The notes: generated by a model from the letters alone, not told the origin. 32,212 nt of DNA from Bacteroidia bacterium (GCA_030432405.1 JAUIHG010000018.1:1-32212); one strand, 5' to 3'. Positions 7,770-16,504 are shown, counted from the first letter of the stretch. Translations and numbers: made by a program.

Positions 7770-9287
7770 TTACCTGCTTAAAAAGCGCTTCTGCGCCTGG
7801 CGCAACGCCGCCTCCAGCTCAGGTGCCCAACCGGCTTTGAGCACAGGCAGCGCATAAGCCGCACCCACAAAAAGTGCTGCTGCTGCTGCGCTTCCCCATG
7901 TGGACCAGAATCCCCAGCCCTGCGTCTGTAATTGAGCGCTTAACCAAGCTGTAGCATAATAAAGCCCAACAGCTAAGAGGGCTGTCAGGGCTACGATGGC
8001 AATATGCCTTTTACCGTATGGCCAAAGTTTGAAGCGCCATTGCACGAAGGCCATGCGCATGGCGTTGATGACCACGATGGTAGCTGCGGTGGCAACGGCC
8101 GCTCCTTGGATGCCGTACCGAGGAATCAGCAACGCGTTGCCCAAAACGGCCAATCCGGCCATGACCACATTGAAGCCGAACACCCAATAGTGGTAGCGCG
8201 AGGTCATCAAAATGACCCCCACCAAGGCGGTTCCCATATCCACAATACGGCCTGCACCCAAAATGAGGAACACCGTCAAAGCGCCCGCATAACTTGAAGG
8301 AATGATGCTGAACAAGGCCGGTGCAGCAGCAATAATCAGCAGATACATGCCGCAGGTTACCACGAGGTTGTTTCCGGTAACCTGAGAAAACAGTTTGGCC
8401 ATAGACTGCATGTCTCCACTTTTCCAATGGTTGGCCACAAGGGGTGCCGACACACGCACAATGGACCTGCCCGGTGCCATCACCAAGCTGGCCAAATAGC
8501 CGCCCGTCAAGTAAACGGCAACGGCATCAAGGCCCACCAGATCCCCAAGCATGATGGAGTCAATGCTGGTGTAAAAACGCGACGCAAAAGCCGATAACAT
8601 GGTCAATACGCCATAACCCAGCAGCTTCTGCAAGGCCTGAGGCTCAAAAAAGTGGCGCTTCGGTCGAAGCCGCAATTCACCTATCATCCATAGCCAGCCA
8701 AACAGCAAAACGGCGGTGGCGCAATTCACGGCAGTGAACACCTGGTAGAATCCCTCAGCATCCAGCCAACCCAGGATATAGGCGGAAACGCTGGCGCTTA
8801 CCCCCAACCGGAGAACGACTTCCTGGATCATGGTCGGCGCTACGGTCCTCAGGCGGGACTTGGAATACGCCTCAAGCAGTACAAAGGTGAGGTTGAAGGC
8901 CAACAGCGGAAACAGCAGCTGGAAATACTCCACAAACAGTGGTGAGCGTGCCGCATAGCGCGCTTTGATAGGGTCGCCAAAAAGCACGAGGGCTACCGAA
9001 ACCAGCGCCATTCCTACGGCCACCAGACTGAACATGCCAAACAGAAAGCCGCCGTGGTCGCGGTCGCGGTCCCGGTAAAAGGGAAAAAAGCGCAACACCG
9101 TATTGGTGCCGCCCAGGGCGGCGAACTGCACCAACAAGGCACTGACCTGCACCAGCAGCTTGATCAATCCGACCTGCTCCTCTTCCAAAAAGTTCCGCAG
9201 CAGCAAAAACTCATTGACAAACCCGATGCCGATGCCCGCAAAGAGGATCAGGGTATTGCGGCTGCCTTGTCGGGTTACGATGCCCAT
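7770..9287 (-). CDS. Oligosaccharide flippase family protein (Wzx/MOP superfamily)
   Basis: The 505-residue protein has about 12-14 hydrophobic segments spread over its length, with the polar breaks and the N-terminal pattern (GIVTRQGSRNTLILFAGIGIG, then LRNFLEEEQVGL) of Bacteroidota polysaccharide flippases. Such proteins move lipid-linked glycan units from the inner to the outer face of the cytoplasmic membrane. Nearby glycosyltransferase, deacetylase and YfhO genes fit a glycan role, but this gene is on its own transcript, divergent from the PIG-L gene. The ATG at 9287 lies about 40 bases below a -7-like TATCTTCG that overlaps a TTCGCCC palindrome. Confidence 0.88.
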   Translation of the reverse strand: MGIVTRQGSRNTLILFAGIGIGFVNEFLLLRNFLEEEQVGLIKLLVQVSALLVQFAALGGTNTVLRFFPFYRDRDRDHGGFLFGMFSLVAVGMALVSVALVLFGDPIKARYAARSPLFVEYFQLLFPLLAFNLTFVLLEAYSKSRLRTVAPTMIQEVVLRLGVSASVSAYILGWLDAEGFYQVFTAVNCATAVLLFGWLWMIGELRLRPKRHFFEPQALQKLLGYGVLTMLSAFASRFYTSIDSIMLGDLVGLDAVAVYLTGGYLASLVMAPGRSIVRVSAPLVANHWKSGDMQSMAKLFSQVTGNNLVVTCGMYLLIIAAAPALFSIIPSSYAGALTVFLILGAGRIVDMGTALVGVILMTSRYHYWVFGFNVVMAGLAVLGNALLIPRYGIQGAAVATAATIVVINAMRMAFVQWRFKLWPYGKRHIAIVALTALLAVGLYYATAWLSAQLQTQGWGFWSTWGSAAAAALFVGAAYALPVLKAGWAPELEAALRQAQKRFLSR

Positions 9288-9320
9288 ATAAGGGGGTGTG
9301 GAGCGGGTGGGGCGTTGTTT

Positions 9321-9337
9321 TTCGCCCGCCGGGCGAA
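9321..9337. repeat. TTCGCCC-GCC-GGGCGAA palindrome in the flippase leader
   Basis: Perfect 7-base arms around GCC. On the minus strand it begins inside the -7 box and covers the expected transcription start of the flippase gene. Confidence 0.75.
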
Positions 9338-9341
9338 GATA
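9334..9341 (-). promoter_or_regulatory. -7 promoter element for the flippase gene
   Basis: The minus strand reads TATCTTCG, the same TTCG variant of TAnnTTTG seen before the TPR gene. The expected leader is about 40 bases. Confidence 0.45.
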
Positions 9342-9487
9342 GTCCGGGACCCGGCCTTGAATGGATGTACCCGTGGGCTCCGGCCTGCCCGGAACTTTTT
9401 GAGCACCATCACGTATGTGAAGAATCGATAAATTGTAACGGCAACCCGGGGTGCCTTGGGCTTTGGAAGATTCCCCTATCGAACCCC

Positions 9488-9495
9488 TAACTTTC
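9488..9495 (+). promoter_or_regulatory. -7 promoter element for the PIG-L deacetylase gene
   Basis: TAACTTTC differs from TAnnTTTG only at the last base and lies 43 bases before the ATG. It sits in an inverted repeat, CCCCTAA (9484-9490) with TTAGGGG (9503-9509), that could form an operator or a hairpin at the start of the message. Confidence 0.4.
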
Positions 9496-9538
9496 CGGCG
9501 CCTTAGGGGGCCGTCTCCGACTTAAAACGATTGCTTCG

Positions 9539-10180
9539 ATGATCCTTGATCCCAGCATTCAACGCGTGCTGTTGTTGGCCCCCCATCCGGACGATGGAGA
9601 GTTCGGCTGTGGAGCCACACTCAAGCGGCTGGTAGATCACGGCGTGGAGGTGTGGTACGCGGCCTTTTCGCCTTGTGTGGCTTCGCTTCCCGAGGGCTCT
9701 TCGCCAGACCGCCTTTGGGGGGAGTTGGCCACCGCGTGTGGCCATCTCGGCATCCCCGAGTCCCGCATTTGCAAACACGATTTTGCCGTCCGCTATTTCC
9801 CCCGCGACCGCCAGGATATTCTGGAACGCTTGATCCAGTTGCGTGGTGAAATCCGGCCGGATCTCGTGCTGATGCCCAACAGCGACGACCTGCACCAGGA
9901 CCATCATGTACTGTATCAGGAAGGCGTGCGCGCCTTCAAACATGCGCGCTTGCTGGGCTACGAGCTGCCCTGGAACAACCTGCACTTCCGTTCCAATTTC
10001 CACGTGGAGGTCAACGAGGACCAATTGGACGCCAAGTTTGATGCGGTGCAGGCCTATGAAAGCCAGCGCTTCCGGGTCTACAGCGACCGCAATTTCCTCA
10101 AAGGCCTGGCCCGTGTGCGCGGGGTGCAGATCGGCAGGCCCTTTGCCGAGGCTTTCGAGGCCATCCGCTACATGATGTAA
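9539..10180 (+). CDS. PIG-L/LmbE family deacetylase
   Basis: A 213-residue protein of typical family length. The zinc-binding signature APHPDDGEFGCG (His16, Asp19) and the downstream HQDHH (His119 to His123) match the N-acetylglucosaminyl deacetylase fold. Family members deacetylate GlcNAc-containing glycolipids or small molecules. Here the neighbouring glycan genes suggest an activated sugar or a glycolipid, which is inference. No signal peptide is present, so it is probably cytoplasmic. It is divergent from the flippase gene with its own likely promoter and is followed by a degenerate tandem repeat. Confidence 0.88.
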   Translation: MILDPSIQRVLLLAPHPDDGEFGCGATLKRLVDHGVEVWYAAFSPCVASLPEGSSPDRLWGELATACGHLGIPESRICKHDFAVRYFPRDRQDILERLIQLRGEIRPDLVLMPNSDDLHQDHHVLYQEGVRAFKHARLLGYELPWNNLHFRSNFHVEVNEDQLDAKFDAVQAYESQRFRVYSDRNFLKGLARVRGVQIGRPFAEAFEAIRYMM

Positions 10181-10231
10181 GCCGTGCCATGGGCTCATCG
10201 TGAGCTGCTGTAAGGGACCTAGGGCCTTAAC

Positions 10232-10310
10232 CCGATGCTGCCGTGAACCACCACGGGTCACATCCGATGCTGCCATGAACCACCCGGGCCATACCCGGTG
10301 CTGCATCGGA
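10232..10310. repeat. Degenerate tandem repeat, about 32-base unit
   Basis: Copies start at 10232 and 10264 (CCGATGCTGCC-G/A-TGAACCACC, one difference over 21 bases), with a weaker third start at 10295 (CCGGTGCTGC). The first copy contains CCGTG/CACGG, able to form a small hairpin. It lies between the convergent ends of the PIG-L and beta-propeller genes. Confidence 0.6.
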
Positions 10311-10362
10311 TCGGCACCGCCGCAGCCCGTCGCTGGTTGCTGAGCGGGTTGTCCCAGGGCCA

Positions 10363-11523
10363 TCAACCGCTGGCCAGCCCGCGGATCCAGGCGTCCAGGC
10401 CTGCATTGGGCAAAGCGGGAACAAGGTCCTGTACGGCCCAATCCTGCGGAAAGGGCACCTGGTTCAAAAGACCGTTGGCGGTATCCAACACCGTAAAGCA
10501 GGTCCGATTGGCGTCGATGGCTACCAGGACTTCATTGCGGTCGGCGGCTGCAGGCACCACGCAGGTGTTCTGGATCCATTCGCGGTCTTCCAGACCCGGC
10601 GCTTTTCCGCCCAAATGGGCGAACTGCCAGCGGCGAATGCCGGTAGCATCCCGCTCGACGATTTCGCCGGAGGCGGTACTGGTGGCCATGATGCCCACCC
10701 CGCGGCGCCGGCCGCCGTGCGGATTTTTCAAGCCTTCCAACAGCCGCTCGCTTTTCCCGTTGGCATCGATGCGGTACACCGCGCCTTCGTGGAAGAAGGT
10801 GGCCAGCAGGGCATCGGCATCCATCGGGTCGTAGGCCACTGAATTGATGAAGGCGGCGCGTCGGGCTGTAGGAATGGCCTCGGAAGGCGGGTCCTCCACC
10901 AACAGGCAGGGGGTGCCTTCGGCGGCGTAGCGCCGGGCGGTTTCGGGGTTGCGGGTCAGGCGGTAGGGTTTGCCGGATTCGGGGTCCATGCCCTGGTCAA
11001 AGCCGTGTTCCCAGGCCAACCAGGTCCGAACGGGTTGTTCGGCATCGGCGTGGAAAGCACCAATCCAGTCAAAGCCCGACGAGGAGACCACCAAACGCTC
11101 GGGATCGGTAGGGTGAAACTGCACGGTGTGCAGGTAGCTGAACCAGGGATGCTGCAAGCGCCGCCGATCCTGCGGGCGGTACCAGTGCACGGTGCTTTCG
11201 GCCGCAATGGCCGCATGCAGCCGGCGTTGGCGGTCCTCCACCAAATCGATGCCGCGCGGTTCGGTCATCCGGGCCAACACCTCCGCATCGCAGGTCCCGG
11301 CTTCCAGCCGAACGCGGGCCACACCGCCCTGGCTGGGCCTGCGGCGTTCCACACTGCCTGTTCGTCCGCCTGATGCGCCGGCACGGGCCCGGCTTTCCAG
11401 GTAGCGCTTGCGGATGGCCTGCAGGTCAAAACTCTTGATGGTGACCAAAAGCTCCAGGCTTCCGTAAAAATGCGGATCCCGTTGAAAGCGGCTCAGGTCA
11501 ATGTGTTCGATGGGTGGGGGCAT
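10363..11523 (-). CDS. Uncharacterised beta-propeller-like protein
   Basis: I do not recognise the family. The 386-residue protein has repeated strand-turn segments such as HTVQFHPTDPERLVVSSSG, NSVAYDPMDADALLATFF, then VYRIDANGKSERLLEGLKNP and ACFTVLDTANG-like ends, which suggest a WD/NHL-type or arylsulfotransferase-like propeller. No signal peptide is visible, so it is probably cytoplasmic. It is 107 bases downstream of the GT4 gene on the same strand and may be read from the same long transcript. A GAACTTTG ten bases or so above the ATG could also serve as its own weak -7 box. A near copy of the palindrome family (10663-10677) lies inside it, encoding Ala-Ser-Gly-Glu. Confidence 0.7.
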   Translation of the reverse strand: MPPPIEHIDLSRFQRDPHFYGSLELLVTIKSFDLQAIRKRYLESRARAGASGGRTGSVERRRPSQGGVARVRLEAGTCDAEVLARMTEPRGIDLVEDRQRRLHAAIAAESTVHWYRPQDRRRLQHPWFSYLHTVQFHPTDPERLVVSSSGFDWIGAFHADAEQPVRTWLAWEHGFDQGMDPESGKPYRLTRNPETARRYAAEGTPCLLVEDPPSEAIPTARRAAFINSVAYDPMDADALLATFFHEGAVYRIDANGKSERLLEGLKNPHGGRRRGVGIMATSTASGEIVERDATGIRRWQFAHLGGKAPGLEDREWIQNTCVVPAAADRNEVLVAIDANRTCFTVLDTANGLLNQVPFPQDWAVQDLVPALPNAGLDAWIRGLASG

Positions 11524-11630
11524 AGCAACTGGGCAAAGTTCGGCGCTATGGGCGGTTCAGCCAGCCCGGTGCAGCTCCTGATTACGGGGCTTCGGCCAAT
11601 GGCCGGCAGCGAGGCAGGCGTGCCCACAGC

Positions 11631-12989
11631 CTAGTTTTGGATCAGTTGGTCCAAAACCGAGGCCAGTTGGCCCGTCAGGGCGCGCCGGCTGAAGCTGAGG
11701 TAATCCCCGCTGGGGTCCTGCAGGGGGCGCTTGTCCCCGGCCAGCCAATCGGCATGGCCTTGCCGCAGAGCGCGGACCATGCCGGCACGGTCGCTGTAGT
11801 CCAGCATGGGGGGCTTGCCGGCTTCGGCCAACAGCCGGGCGGCATCGCCTTGGGTAGGCCCGATGGACAGCATGCGGTTGCCGGCCGCCAGGTATTCAAA
11901 AATCTTACCGGTCAGGATGCGGTCGTTGTCCGGGGCTTCGGGAATCGGGAAGAGCAGCATGGGCGCCAGGGCCATGCGTTTGGTGGCTTCGGTGTGCTGC
12001 ACAAAACCGTCGGTGATCAGGTGTTCGCCGAGGCCTGCCTCGGCAATCAAAGCGGCCACACTCCCGTCCAGCGAACCGGTGAAATGCAAACGAAAATCCC
12101 GGGCAAAGGCCTCGTCTTCGGCACAGCATTGCGCGGCAGCCTTCCAGAGTTCCGGCAATTGCTGATTGGGTTTCATGTTGCCCACGTAACAAAGCCGGAA
12201 ATGCTCGGAAGGCCCGCGCTCGCCGGTGTAGAGGTCTTCTTCGTCAAAACCGTTGACAATCACCTTCAGGGCCTTCGCCCTTCCGGCGAATTCCCGTTCC
12301 ATGCCCGGGCTGATGACCACCGTCTGGTCTGCCTCGCGCAAAACCGCGTTTTCCAGGGCCCGATCTACCCGCTTCGTGCGGGCCGTGCGCGGGAAAAAGG
12401 CATTGTAATACACCGTGGTCCAGGGATCGCGCAGGTCGGCCAGCCAGGGGAGGGGACGGCCGCCGACCGGCTTTCGCCGCAAGGCGAGTCCTGACAAATG
12501 CGTGGAATGTGGGGGACCGGTGGTGATGACCGCATCAATCCGTCCCAAGCGATCCCCGGCGTTGATCCGCTTTCGGGCCGCGGCCACCGCATAGCGCTTC
12601 CAGCCCACCCGGGCGTCCGGAATGAAGGCATTGGCGCGGACCCATTTGGCCAGCCGCTGCACCGGGCTGTTGTTGTCTTTGTAGCCGGTCATGGCCACGC
12701 TGACTTCCTTGCCCTTTTTGCCTGTCAGGCGGTTGTAGACCGCAAAAGGTTCCAGGGTGGCCGTGCGGATGATTTCCATGCCTTCGGGCACGTCCGCTTC
12801 CAGCGAAGGATCCAGGTTGGGGTAGCTCCCGTTTTCCGGCGTGATGACCACCGGCTCCCAACCAAAAGCACGCAGGTAGCGTGCAAACTTCAAAAAACGC
12901 TGCACGCCCGGACCGCCGGCCGGCGGCCAGTAATAGGTCAAAATCAGGACGCGTTTGCGGCCTTCCGAGCGGGAGCCATCGGCACTCAT
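11631..12989 (-). CDS. Glycosyltransferase family 4-type protein (GT-B fold)
   Basis: A 452-residue protein. The N-terminal VLILTYYWPPAGGPGVQRFL is typical of Bacteroidota GT4-like enzymes that act on cell-surface glycans. The linker region has WLADLRDPWT, and the C-terminal domain has LCYVGNMKPNQQLPEL and the nucleotide-sugar region ILTGKIFEYLAAGNRML. It should transfer a sugar from a nucleotide donor to a glycan or lipid on the cytoplasmic face; donor and acceptor cannot be told. It starts 10 bases after the methyltransferase stop, so the two genes are co-transcribed. A TTCGCC-CTTCC-GGCGAA palindrome lies within it at 12274-12290. Confidence 0.88.
   Translation of the reverse strand: MSADGSRSEGRKRVLILTYYWPPAGGPGVQRFLKFARYLRAFGWEPVVITPENGSYPNLDPSLEADVPEGMEIIRTATLEPFAVYNRLTGKKGKEVSVAMTGYKDNNSPVQRLAKWVRANAFIPDARVGWKRYAVAAARKRINAGDRLGRIDAVITTGPPHSTHLSGLALRRKPVGGRPLPWLADLRDPWTTVYYNAFFPRTARTKRVDRALENAVLREADQTVVISPGMEREFAGRAKALKVIVNGFDEEDLYTGERGPSEHFRLCYVGNMKPNQQLPELWKAAAQCCAEDEAFARDFRLHFTGSLDGSVAALIAEAGLGEHLITDGFVQHTEATKRMALAPMLLFPIPEAPDNDRILTGKIFEYLAAGNRMLSIGPTQGDAARLLAEAGKPPMLDYSDRAGMVRALRQGHADWLAGDKRPLQDPSGDYLSFSRRALTGQLASVLDQLIQN
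12274..12290. repeat. TTCGCC-CTTCC-GGCGAA palindrome, intragenic copy
   Basis: Perfect 6-base arms with a 5-base spacer, inside the GT4 gene. A near copy (TTCGCC-GCAA-GGCGAG) lies at 12473-12488 in the same gene. Confidence 0.65.
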
Positions 12990-12999
12990 GGTCGGGCCC

Positions 13000-13812
13000 T
13001 TACTTCCAGGCCTTCACAATCAGGCCGGTCCCGGTGGCGTGGTCCCCACGTACGTCCAACCAGTTGAGCAGGAAACACCAGGGGTAAACCAGCAGGTAGT
13101 AAAACGGCAGGATGATGAAAAACAGCTTGCTCGTGTTGAGCATCTGCATGGGGTATTTCATGCTCAAGCGCCAGGAGATTTTACCCGGCGTGCCGTAGTT
13201 GTAGCGGGCTTCCATCTTGCTGAAGCCGGCTTTGCGCAGCTTTTCCTGGATCTCGTCGATCGGGTAGCCGTCGCGAACGTGTTCGCCGATGAAGGACTCG
13301 TCGTGGTCCTCGCCTACATCGCTGCCGCCCTGGTCGGAAGGGGTGGAAATGAGCAGCTGGCCGCCCGGCTCCAGCGAATGGTAGTAGTTGGTGAACACCT
13401 CCACGTCTTCGAGCACATGCTCCATGACGTCCACGCAGAGGATGAAGGCGTAGCGGTTTTCCTTCCGGTAGCGCACCAGATCACCGACCTCAAAACGCAC
13501 GCGGTTCGAGCGGCCGATCTGCTCGAAAAAACGGTTGCAGTCGGCCACCTGCTCCTCCTTCACGTCGATGGCCGTGATGTTCCATTTGGGGCTGAAGCCG
13601 CTCAGGTAGTACGTATACTGCCCAAAACCCGCCCCTGCATCCAGGATTTCGAGGGCTTCGTTTTCCTTGCCTCGGGACCAGCGGCGGATCTCCTGATGTA
13701 CATGCCAGGATCGCAGCAACAGCAGGTCCAACAAGTTGTAGAAGGTCTTGCGCAAAAAGGGCGTGCGGTTGAACACATTGCCCAAGCTGCGTTTTATCGG
13801 ATCGTACTCCAT
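13000..13812 (-). CDS. Class I SAM-dependent methyltransferase with C-terminal hydrophobic tail
   Basis: A 270-residue protein from the ATG at 13812. An earlier in-frame ATG at 13902 is unlikely because it would run through the 24-base palindrome and add 30 residues unlike the family. Motif I is EILDAGAGFGQYTYYL (about residues 55-70), followed by AIDVKEEQ and LCVDVMEHV, as in class I methyltransferases. Near the C-terminus, LFFIILPFYYLLVYPWCFLL could insert into or lie on the membrane, suggesting a lipid-linked or glycolipid substrate. The upstream yfhO-like gene ends 97 bases away and the GT4 gene follows after 10 bases, so this is the middle of an operon. The substrate is unknown. Confidence 0.87.
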   Translation of the reverse strand: MEYDPIKRSLGNVFNRTPFLRKTFYNLLDLLLLRSWHVHQEIRRWSRGKENEALEILDAGAGFGQYTYYLSGFSPKWNITAIDVKEEQVADCNRFFEQIGRSNRVRFEVGDLVRYRKENRYAFILCVDVMEHVLEDVEVFTNYYHSLEPGGQLLISTPSDQGGSDVGEDHDESFIGEHVRDGYPIDEIQEKLRKAGFSKMEARYNYGTPGKISWRLSMKYPMQMLNTSKLFFIILPFYYLLVYPWCFLLNWLDVRGDHATGTGLIVKAWK

Positions 13813-13850
13813 GGCGGAAAAGAGGCGGGAATGGGAATCGGGAAAGGCGG

Positions 13851-13874
13851 GTTTTCGCCCGGCCGGGCGAAAAC
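13851..13874. repeat. Perfect 24-base palindrome between yfhO-like and methyltransferase genes
   Basis: Two uninterrupted 12-base arms, GTTTTCGCCCGG and CCGGGCGAAAAC, with no spacer. It is the longest member of the TTCGCC/GGCGAA family here. Lying inside a likely operon, it could act as a transcript hairpin or a binding site for a dimeric protein. Confidence 0.8.
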
Positions 13875-13909
13875 ACCCCACAGGCCACGGCGGTTCCGGC
13901 AACGGTAGA

Positions 13910-16429
13910 TCAGCTGCTCAGCTCCTTGCGGACAAACAGGCCCAGCGAACCCAATATGGCCAGCCACAAAAGGATGGACGAGGCCATGGAGAGCTTGACG
14001 CCGGTGCGGAAGGTGGACGGATCAAACCGGAAGACCAGTTCGTGCTGGCCGGCCGGCAGGGGCATGCCCCGCAGGATGTAATTGACCCGGTAATGGTCCA
14101 CCGGTTCGCCGTCCAGGTAGGCTTGCCAGTCGTCGTTGCCGCGGTAATAGACCTCAGAGAATACGGCATAAACCGGGTTGGGGTTATCCACCTGGTAGAC
14201 CATTTCGTTGGCCTTGTAGCCCGTCAGGGTGATGGAACCCGGTTGAGGACCGGCCTGGCCGAAGGCCGCGCGGTCTTCGGCACGCACCACGGCCGTTTGG
14301 TCGGGATTGAGGCTGCGCATGGCGGCCAGCTCGCCGTCCGCGTCGGCCGCTTCCTGCAGGTTCTGCACCGTCCAGGCGTGGCCCAGGGCTCCGGGGTTGC
14401 GCTGCACCTGGCCGTTTCGGCCGATCACATAACGCGTATTGAGCATGTTGAGTACCTGGGGCGGCATCTGGAAGTTGAAGGCCGAAATCAGGTCCTGGTA
14501 GCGGCGGGATTTGGCCCCGTGGTAGCCACCGATGGCGTGGTAGCGGTAAGGCGTTACGCCGTCCTGGTCCAGGCGCAGGTTGCTGTTGAGCACCCGGAAG
14601 TGCGGGTCCTTGTCCTGAATGTTCGGCAGCTGTTGTTGGAAACTGCGCTCGTAATAATTGGCCTCTTCAAACGAGTCCGCATTGATGTAGCGCAGGTTGA
14701 TGCCCATCAAGTCGACCGTACCGAGCACGGCGACCGCCAGGGCGAGGTAGGAGGCCTTGAAGCGCTGCTCGATGCCCATCCACAGCAGGCCAAAACCGAC
14801 GCCGCAGAAGGCCAGGGTGCGGAACACATCCGTGCGGATCATGGCGCTGCGGTCGGCCACCAGGGCGTCAAACAGCGGGCGCAGTCCCGGGTTCTGACTC
14901 AGGATGTCCCGGTCGCGGGGGGAGAGGGGTTCAAAAAACAGGCCCGCACCAAGGGCGTAAAGGGCCAACACGCCCACGCCGCCGGCAGCGATGTAGAGGG
15001 CCTTGCGCTTTTGCGCCACGGAGGCCTGTCCAAACAGGAGGCCATGCAGGCCGAACATGGCCAGGGCTGCGATGCTCAAGTCCGAAATCACGAAGGCCAT
15101 CATGACCGTCCGGAACTTGTTGAACATCGGGAAGTGGTCAAACAGCAGGTAGTTGAAGGCCGAAAAATGCCGTCCCCAACCCAGGAAAATCCCCAACACA
15201 GTGGCGGCGATCAGCCAATTGCGGTAGCGCGGCGGGGCCACCACACAGCCGGCCAGGAACAGAAAAAACACTACTGCCCCCACGTAGATCGGGCCGCTGG
15301 TGAAGCCGAGCGGACCCCAGTATTTGGTGGCCAATTGGGCCAATTGTTGGGCCTGTTGCTGGTTGCCCCCGGCCAAGCGCTGTAGGGCACCGAGTGTCTC
15401 GGAATTGTCGTCCTCGATGAAATTCTGGGCATTCGCGCCTCCGGCGAACTGCGGAAAGAGGAGGGTCATCGTTTCCTGCACCCCATAACTCCAGGCAAAG
15501 GCGTAGTCGCGGTCCAGGCCACCGCCCTTGGCGGGCGCATCCGCATCGGCCTGGCTTTCGCCGGCAGGCGGGCTGCTGAGTTCCGACGGTCCGCGGATGG
15601 TCCAGTCGGTGTATTCCAGCGTGGTCATGATCCGCGTGGCATTGGCGCCAACAGCCAGCACAGTGATCAGGGCAAAGGCCCCGACGGCCATGCCGAAACG
15701 GGCCAATTGGCCTTCGCGCACCGCGCGGACAAGCTCAAAAATGCCCCAGACCCCGATGGCCAAAAACAGGTAATAGGTGATCTGCAGGTGGTTGACGGTC
15801 ACTTCCATGACCATGCCCAGGGAGGCCAGCAGCACGCCCGGCAGCCAGCGCGCGTGGTACAGATGGGTCAGGCCGGCCACCACAAAGGGCATCCAGGCCA
15901 CGGCGTCGGATTTGGAATTATGCCCCGCCTCGATGAAGGTGATCAGGTAGGTGCACAGCCCGTAGGCCAGGGCACCCATGACGGCCGCCTCCCGGCGAAG
16001 GCCGAAGGCCAGGCCCATGATGTAAGCCCCCAGCATGGCCACAAACAAAAAGGAGATCGGGCGCGGTATGATCCCCCGCAGGACCGTGAACCAGTTGCCC
16101 GGATTTTTCATCGAAATCTGGTAGGCCGGCATGCCCCCGAACATGCTGTTGGTCCACAGAGGCTCTTCGCCGTATTCGGCGCGGTGGGCCTGCACCTCGC
16201 TGGACATGGCTTTGTACTTGGCGATGTCGCCCTGCACCAGGACCTTGCCCGACAACGCCGGGGCAAAATAGGCGGCCGAAACGACCAAAAAGGCCACCAC
16301 GGCCAGCAGGTGCGGCAGCAGGCTTTTCAACCAACGGCCTCCTTGCGCGGAGGCAGGGGAAGCGGATGCGGCTGCACCCTCGGAAGACGGCGCAGGACTG
16401 GGGGAGGAGGGGGATGCCTTTTTGGCCAT
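13910..16429 (-). CDS. YfhO family membrane protein
   Basis: An 839-residue integral membrane protein. The start at 16429 (MAKKASPSSPSP) is chosen because a perfect -7 box lies just upstream; the frame is open much further but only by chance. After a Ser/Pro/Ala-rich leader of about 35 residues come many transmembrane helices beginning LLPHLLAVVAFLVVSAAYFA. Family-like regions include VLVQGDIAKYKAMSSEV, PLWTNSMFGGMPAYQIS and the C-terminal VFSEVYYRGNDDWQAYLDG, before a last membrane helix. YfhO proteins are GT-C-like and linked with glycan modification of surface polymers in other bacteria; the Bacteroidota role is not established. It is the first gene of the yfhO-methyltransferase-GT4 unit and divergent from the threonine dehydrogenase gene. 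Confidence 0.87.
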   Translation of the reverse strand: MAKKASPSSPSPAPSSEGAAASASPASAQGGRWLKSLLPHLLAVVAFLVVSAAYFAPALSGKVLVQGDIAKYKAMSSEVQAHRAEYGEEPLWTNSMFGGMPAYQISMKNPGNWFTVLRGIIPRPISFLFVAMLGAYIMGLAFGLRREAAVMGALAYGLCTYLITFIEAGHNSKSDAVAWMPFVVAGLTHLYHARWLPGVLLASLGMVMEVTVNHLQITYYLFLAIGVWGIFELVRAVREGQLARFGMAVGAFALITVLAVGANATRIMTTLEYTDWTIRGPSELSSPPAGESQADADAPAKGGGLDRDYAFAWSYGVQETMTLLFPQFAGGANAQNFIEDDNSETLGALQRLAGGNQQQAQQLAQLATKYWGPLGFTSGPIYVGAVVFFLFLAGCVVAPPRYRNWLIAATVLGIFLGWGRHFSAFNYLLFDHFPMFNKFRTVMMAFVISDLSIAALAMFGLHGLLFGQASVAQKRKALYIAAGGVGVLALYALGAGLFFEPLSPRDRDILSQNPGLRPLFDALVADRSAMIRTDVFRTLAFCGVGFGLLWMGIEQRFKASYLALAVAVLGTVDLMGINLRYINADSFEEANYYERSFQQQLPNIQDKDPHFRVLNSNLRLDQDGVTPYRYHAIGGYHGAKSRRYQDLISAFNFQMPPQVLNMLNTRYVIGRNGQVQRNPGALGHAWTVQNLQEAADADGELAAMRSLNPDQTAVVRAEDRAAFGQAGPQPGSITLTGYKANEMVYQVDNPNPVYAVFSEVYYRGNDDWQAYLDGEPVDHYRVNYILRGMPLPAGQHELVFRFDPSTFRTGVKLSMASSILLWLAILGSLGLFVRKELSS

Positions 16430-16449
16430 AAGCGGCGGCTTGAACCGTG

Positions 16450-16457
16450 CAAAGGTA
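16450..16457 (-). promoter_or_regulatory. -7 promoter element for the yfhO-methyltransferase-GT4 unit
   Basis: The minus strand reads TACCTTTG, a perfect TAnnTTTG, leaving a leader of roughly 14 bases before the ATG at 16429. Confidence 0.65.
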
Positions 16458-16504
16458 ACCAAACGGCTGCGCGGCCGATAACGCGCCTTCGGGCGCTGAA
16501 AGCG

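Noticed and set aside
10232..10310. Possible CRISPR array
   Set aside because: Only two good copies directly adjoining each other with no unique spacers and no cas genes.
13748..15385. A 545-codon open frame opposite the yfhO-like gene
   Set aside because: Same antisense GC-phase artefact; it also crosses the 24-base palindrome and two gene ends.
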